From NCBI GenBank assembly GCA_963783235.1, contig CAWAMN010000002.1, positions 1,685,839-1,749,838 of the forward strand: a stretch of DNA of 64,000 nt, read 5' to 3'. The notes under the pieces were generated by a model. That model searched no databases and was not told the origin of the DNA. It was given only the letters and a program-made list of their open reading frames with translations. The translations under genes were made by a program, and so were the position numbers. Each line of letters starts with the position of its first letter. The first letter of the stretch is position 1. Shown here one piece after another: positions 63,646 to 64,000 of this stretch. Origin of the DNA: Thiohalomonas sp963783235 (lineage in GTDB: Bacteria; Pseudomonadota; Gammaproteobacteria; Thiohalomonadales; Thiohalomonadaceae).

Positions 63646-64000
63646 ATGGCAAATTCGGATAAGTCGTTAGCGTCGCTTATCGCCGACCTGTCCCGGGAGA
63701 CATCCACCCTGGTTCGGGACGAGGTGCAGCTGGCCAAGGCGGAGATGTCGCAAAAGGTCGATCAGGTTACGAATCACATCATCTCCATCATCTCCGGGCG
63801 CCTTTTTGGGCGATGGCCGGCCTGCTGGCCCTGCTCTACGCCCTTATCGTGGTAGTGGCGGATTGGATCTCCGCCCTGGACGACTGAGCCCTGGGTGGCG
63901 CCGCTTATTGTCGGTGTGGTCTTCGCATCGATTGGGCTTGGGGTCCTTCAGAGCGGCCGGAAGAAACTGTCGACCCAAGGCTTGAGCCGCGGTGACGATC
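63646..64000 (+). pseudogene. Phage-holin-family (DUF1469-like) membrane protein, frameshifted and cut by window end
   Basis: The head MANSDKSLASLIADLSRETSTLVRDEVQLAKAEMSQK is typical of the family. Near 63802 the frame changes and AGLLALLYALIVVVADWISALDD continues; near 63890 it changes again to PLIVGVVFASIGLGVLQSGRKK. Two single-base changes restore two membrane helices. The gene continues beyond the window. Despite its name the family is mostly chromosomal, not phage-borne. Confidence 0.7.

Noticed and set aside
63646..64000. Prophage end (holin)
   Set aside because: The family name includes holin, but no other phage gene is present, and the neighbour is a chromosomal envelope-type protein.

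Overview
The window looks like a chromosomal segment of a GC-rich gammaproteobacterium. The order argH, algZ, algR, hemC, hemD, hemX, hemY matches the arrangement in Pseudomonas and purple-sulfur-type (Chromatiales/Ectothiorhodospiraceae-like) relatives, and the window also carries an Mla-type lipid transport operon, a TAT-dependent YedY-like molybdoenzyme and a cyanide-insensitive-type cytochrome bd. The exact genus cannot be read from the sequence. No rRNA, tRNA or CRISPR array was seen.

Region by region. (1) 1-6.2 kb is a polymorphic-toxin graveyard: an orphan Rhs core with a variable tip, a probable immunity lipoprotein split by an IS4-type element, a toxin tail cut by a RAYT element, an IS110 fragment, repeated RAYT termini, a second toxin fragment with a small membrane protein behind it, a second RAYT and another small lipoprotein. 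(2) 6.2-8.5 kb is a two-gene DNA methyltransferase/putative nuclease (restriction-modification) cassette inserted behind argH. (3) 8.6-17.4 kb holds argH, the algZ/algR two-component system, a thioredoxin-like protein and the hemCDXY cluster; heptanucleotide tandem repeats lie in front of argH. (4) 17.4-24.2 kb combines a periplasmic binding protein and a cNMP-domain permease with a divergent RsbU/RsbW/STAS partner-switch set, followed by an AraC regulator. (5) 24.5-37.6 kb is a Tad/Flp pilus locus: several GQ-x-TE/VEY prepilin-like proteins, an enlarged CpaB, the CpaC secretin, an FHA-CpaF ATPase, TadB, TadC, a DUF192 protein, a TPR/SPOR lipoprotein and TadE. A class III cyclase carrying a SLOG-like middle domain follows at 37.6-39.5 kb. 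(6) 39.6-45 kb is metabolic: a 2Fe-2S flavin reductase, an SDR epimerase, a ParA-like ATPase, a beta-hydroxyacid dehydrogenase and an archaeal-type 3-dehydroquinate synthase II. (7) 45.1-48.6 kb is an MCE/Mla operon (permease, ATPase, MlaD, lipoprotein). (8) 48.6-64 kb carries CapA, GST, UPF0149, a YceI/YedY/cytochrome b561 redox group, an EEP hydrolase, a phospholipase D, SPW, CydAB, a CLC channel, TspO and a stress-type DUF/holin pair cut by the window end.

Two points colour every reading. First, many conserved genes carry single-base frameshifts (hemX, the permease, TadG-like, cpaC, cpaF, cytochrome b561, YceI, EEP, the last two genes). The protein sequence continues well conserved in the new frame, so sequencing or assembly error is at least as likely as decay, especially in cpaF where at least eight indels fall within about 1 kb. 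Second, the most unusual intact gene is cpaB at 28588-30747: a normal CpaB head carrying about 380 residues of DG-rich repeats, including three long super-repeats of about 85 residues. This is the best candidate here for something undescribed.
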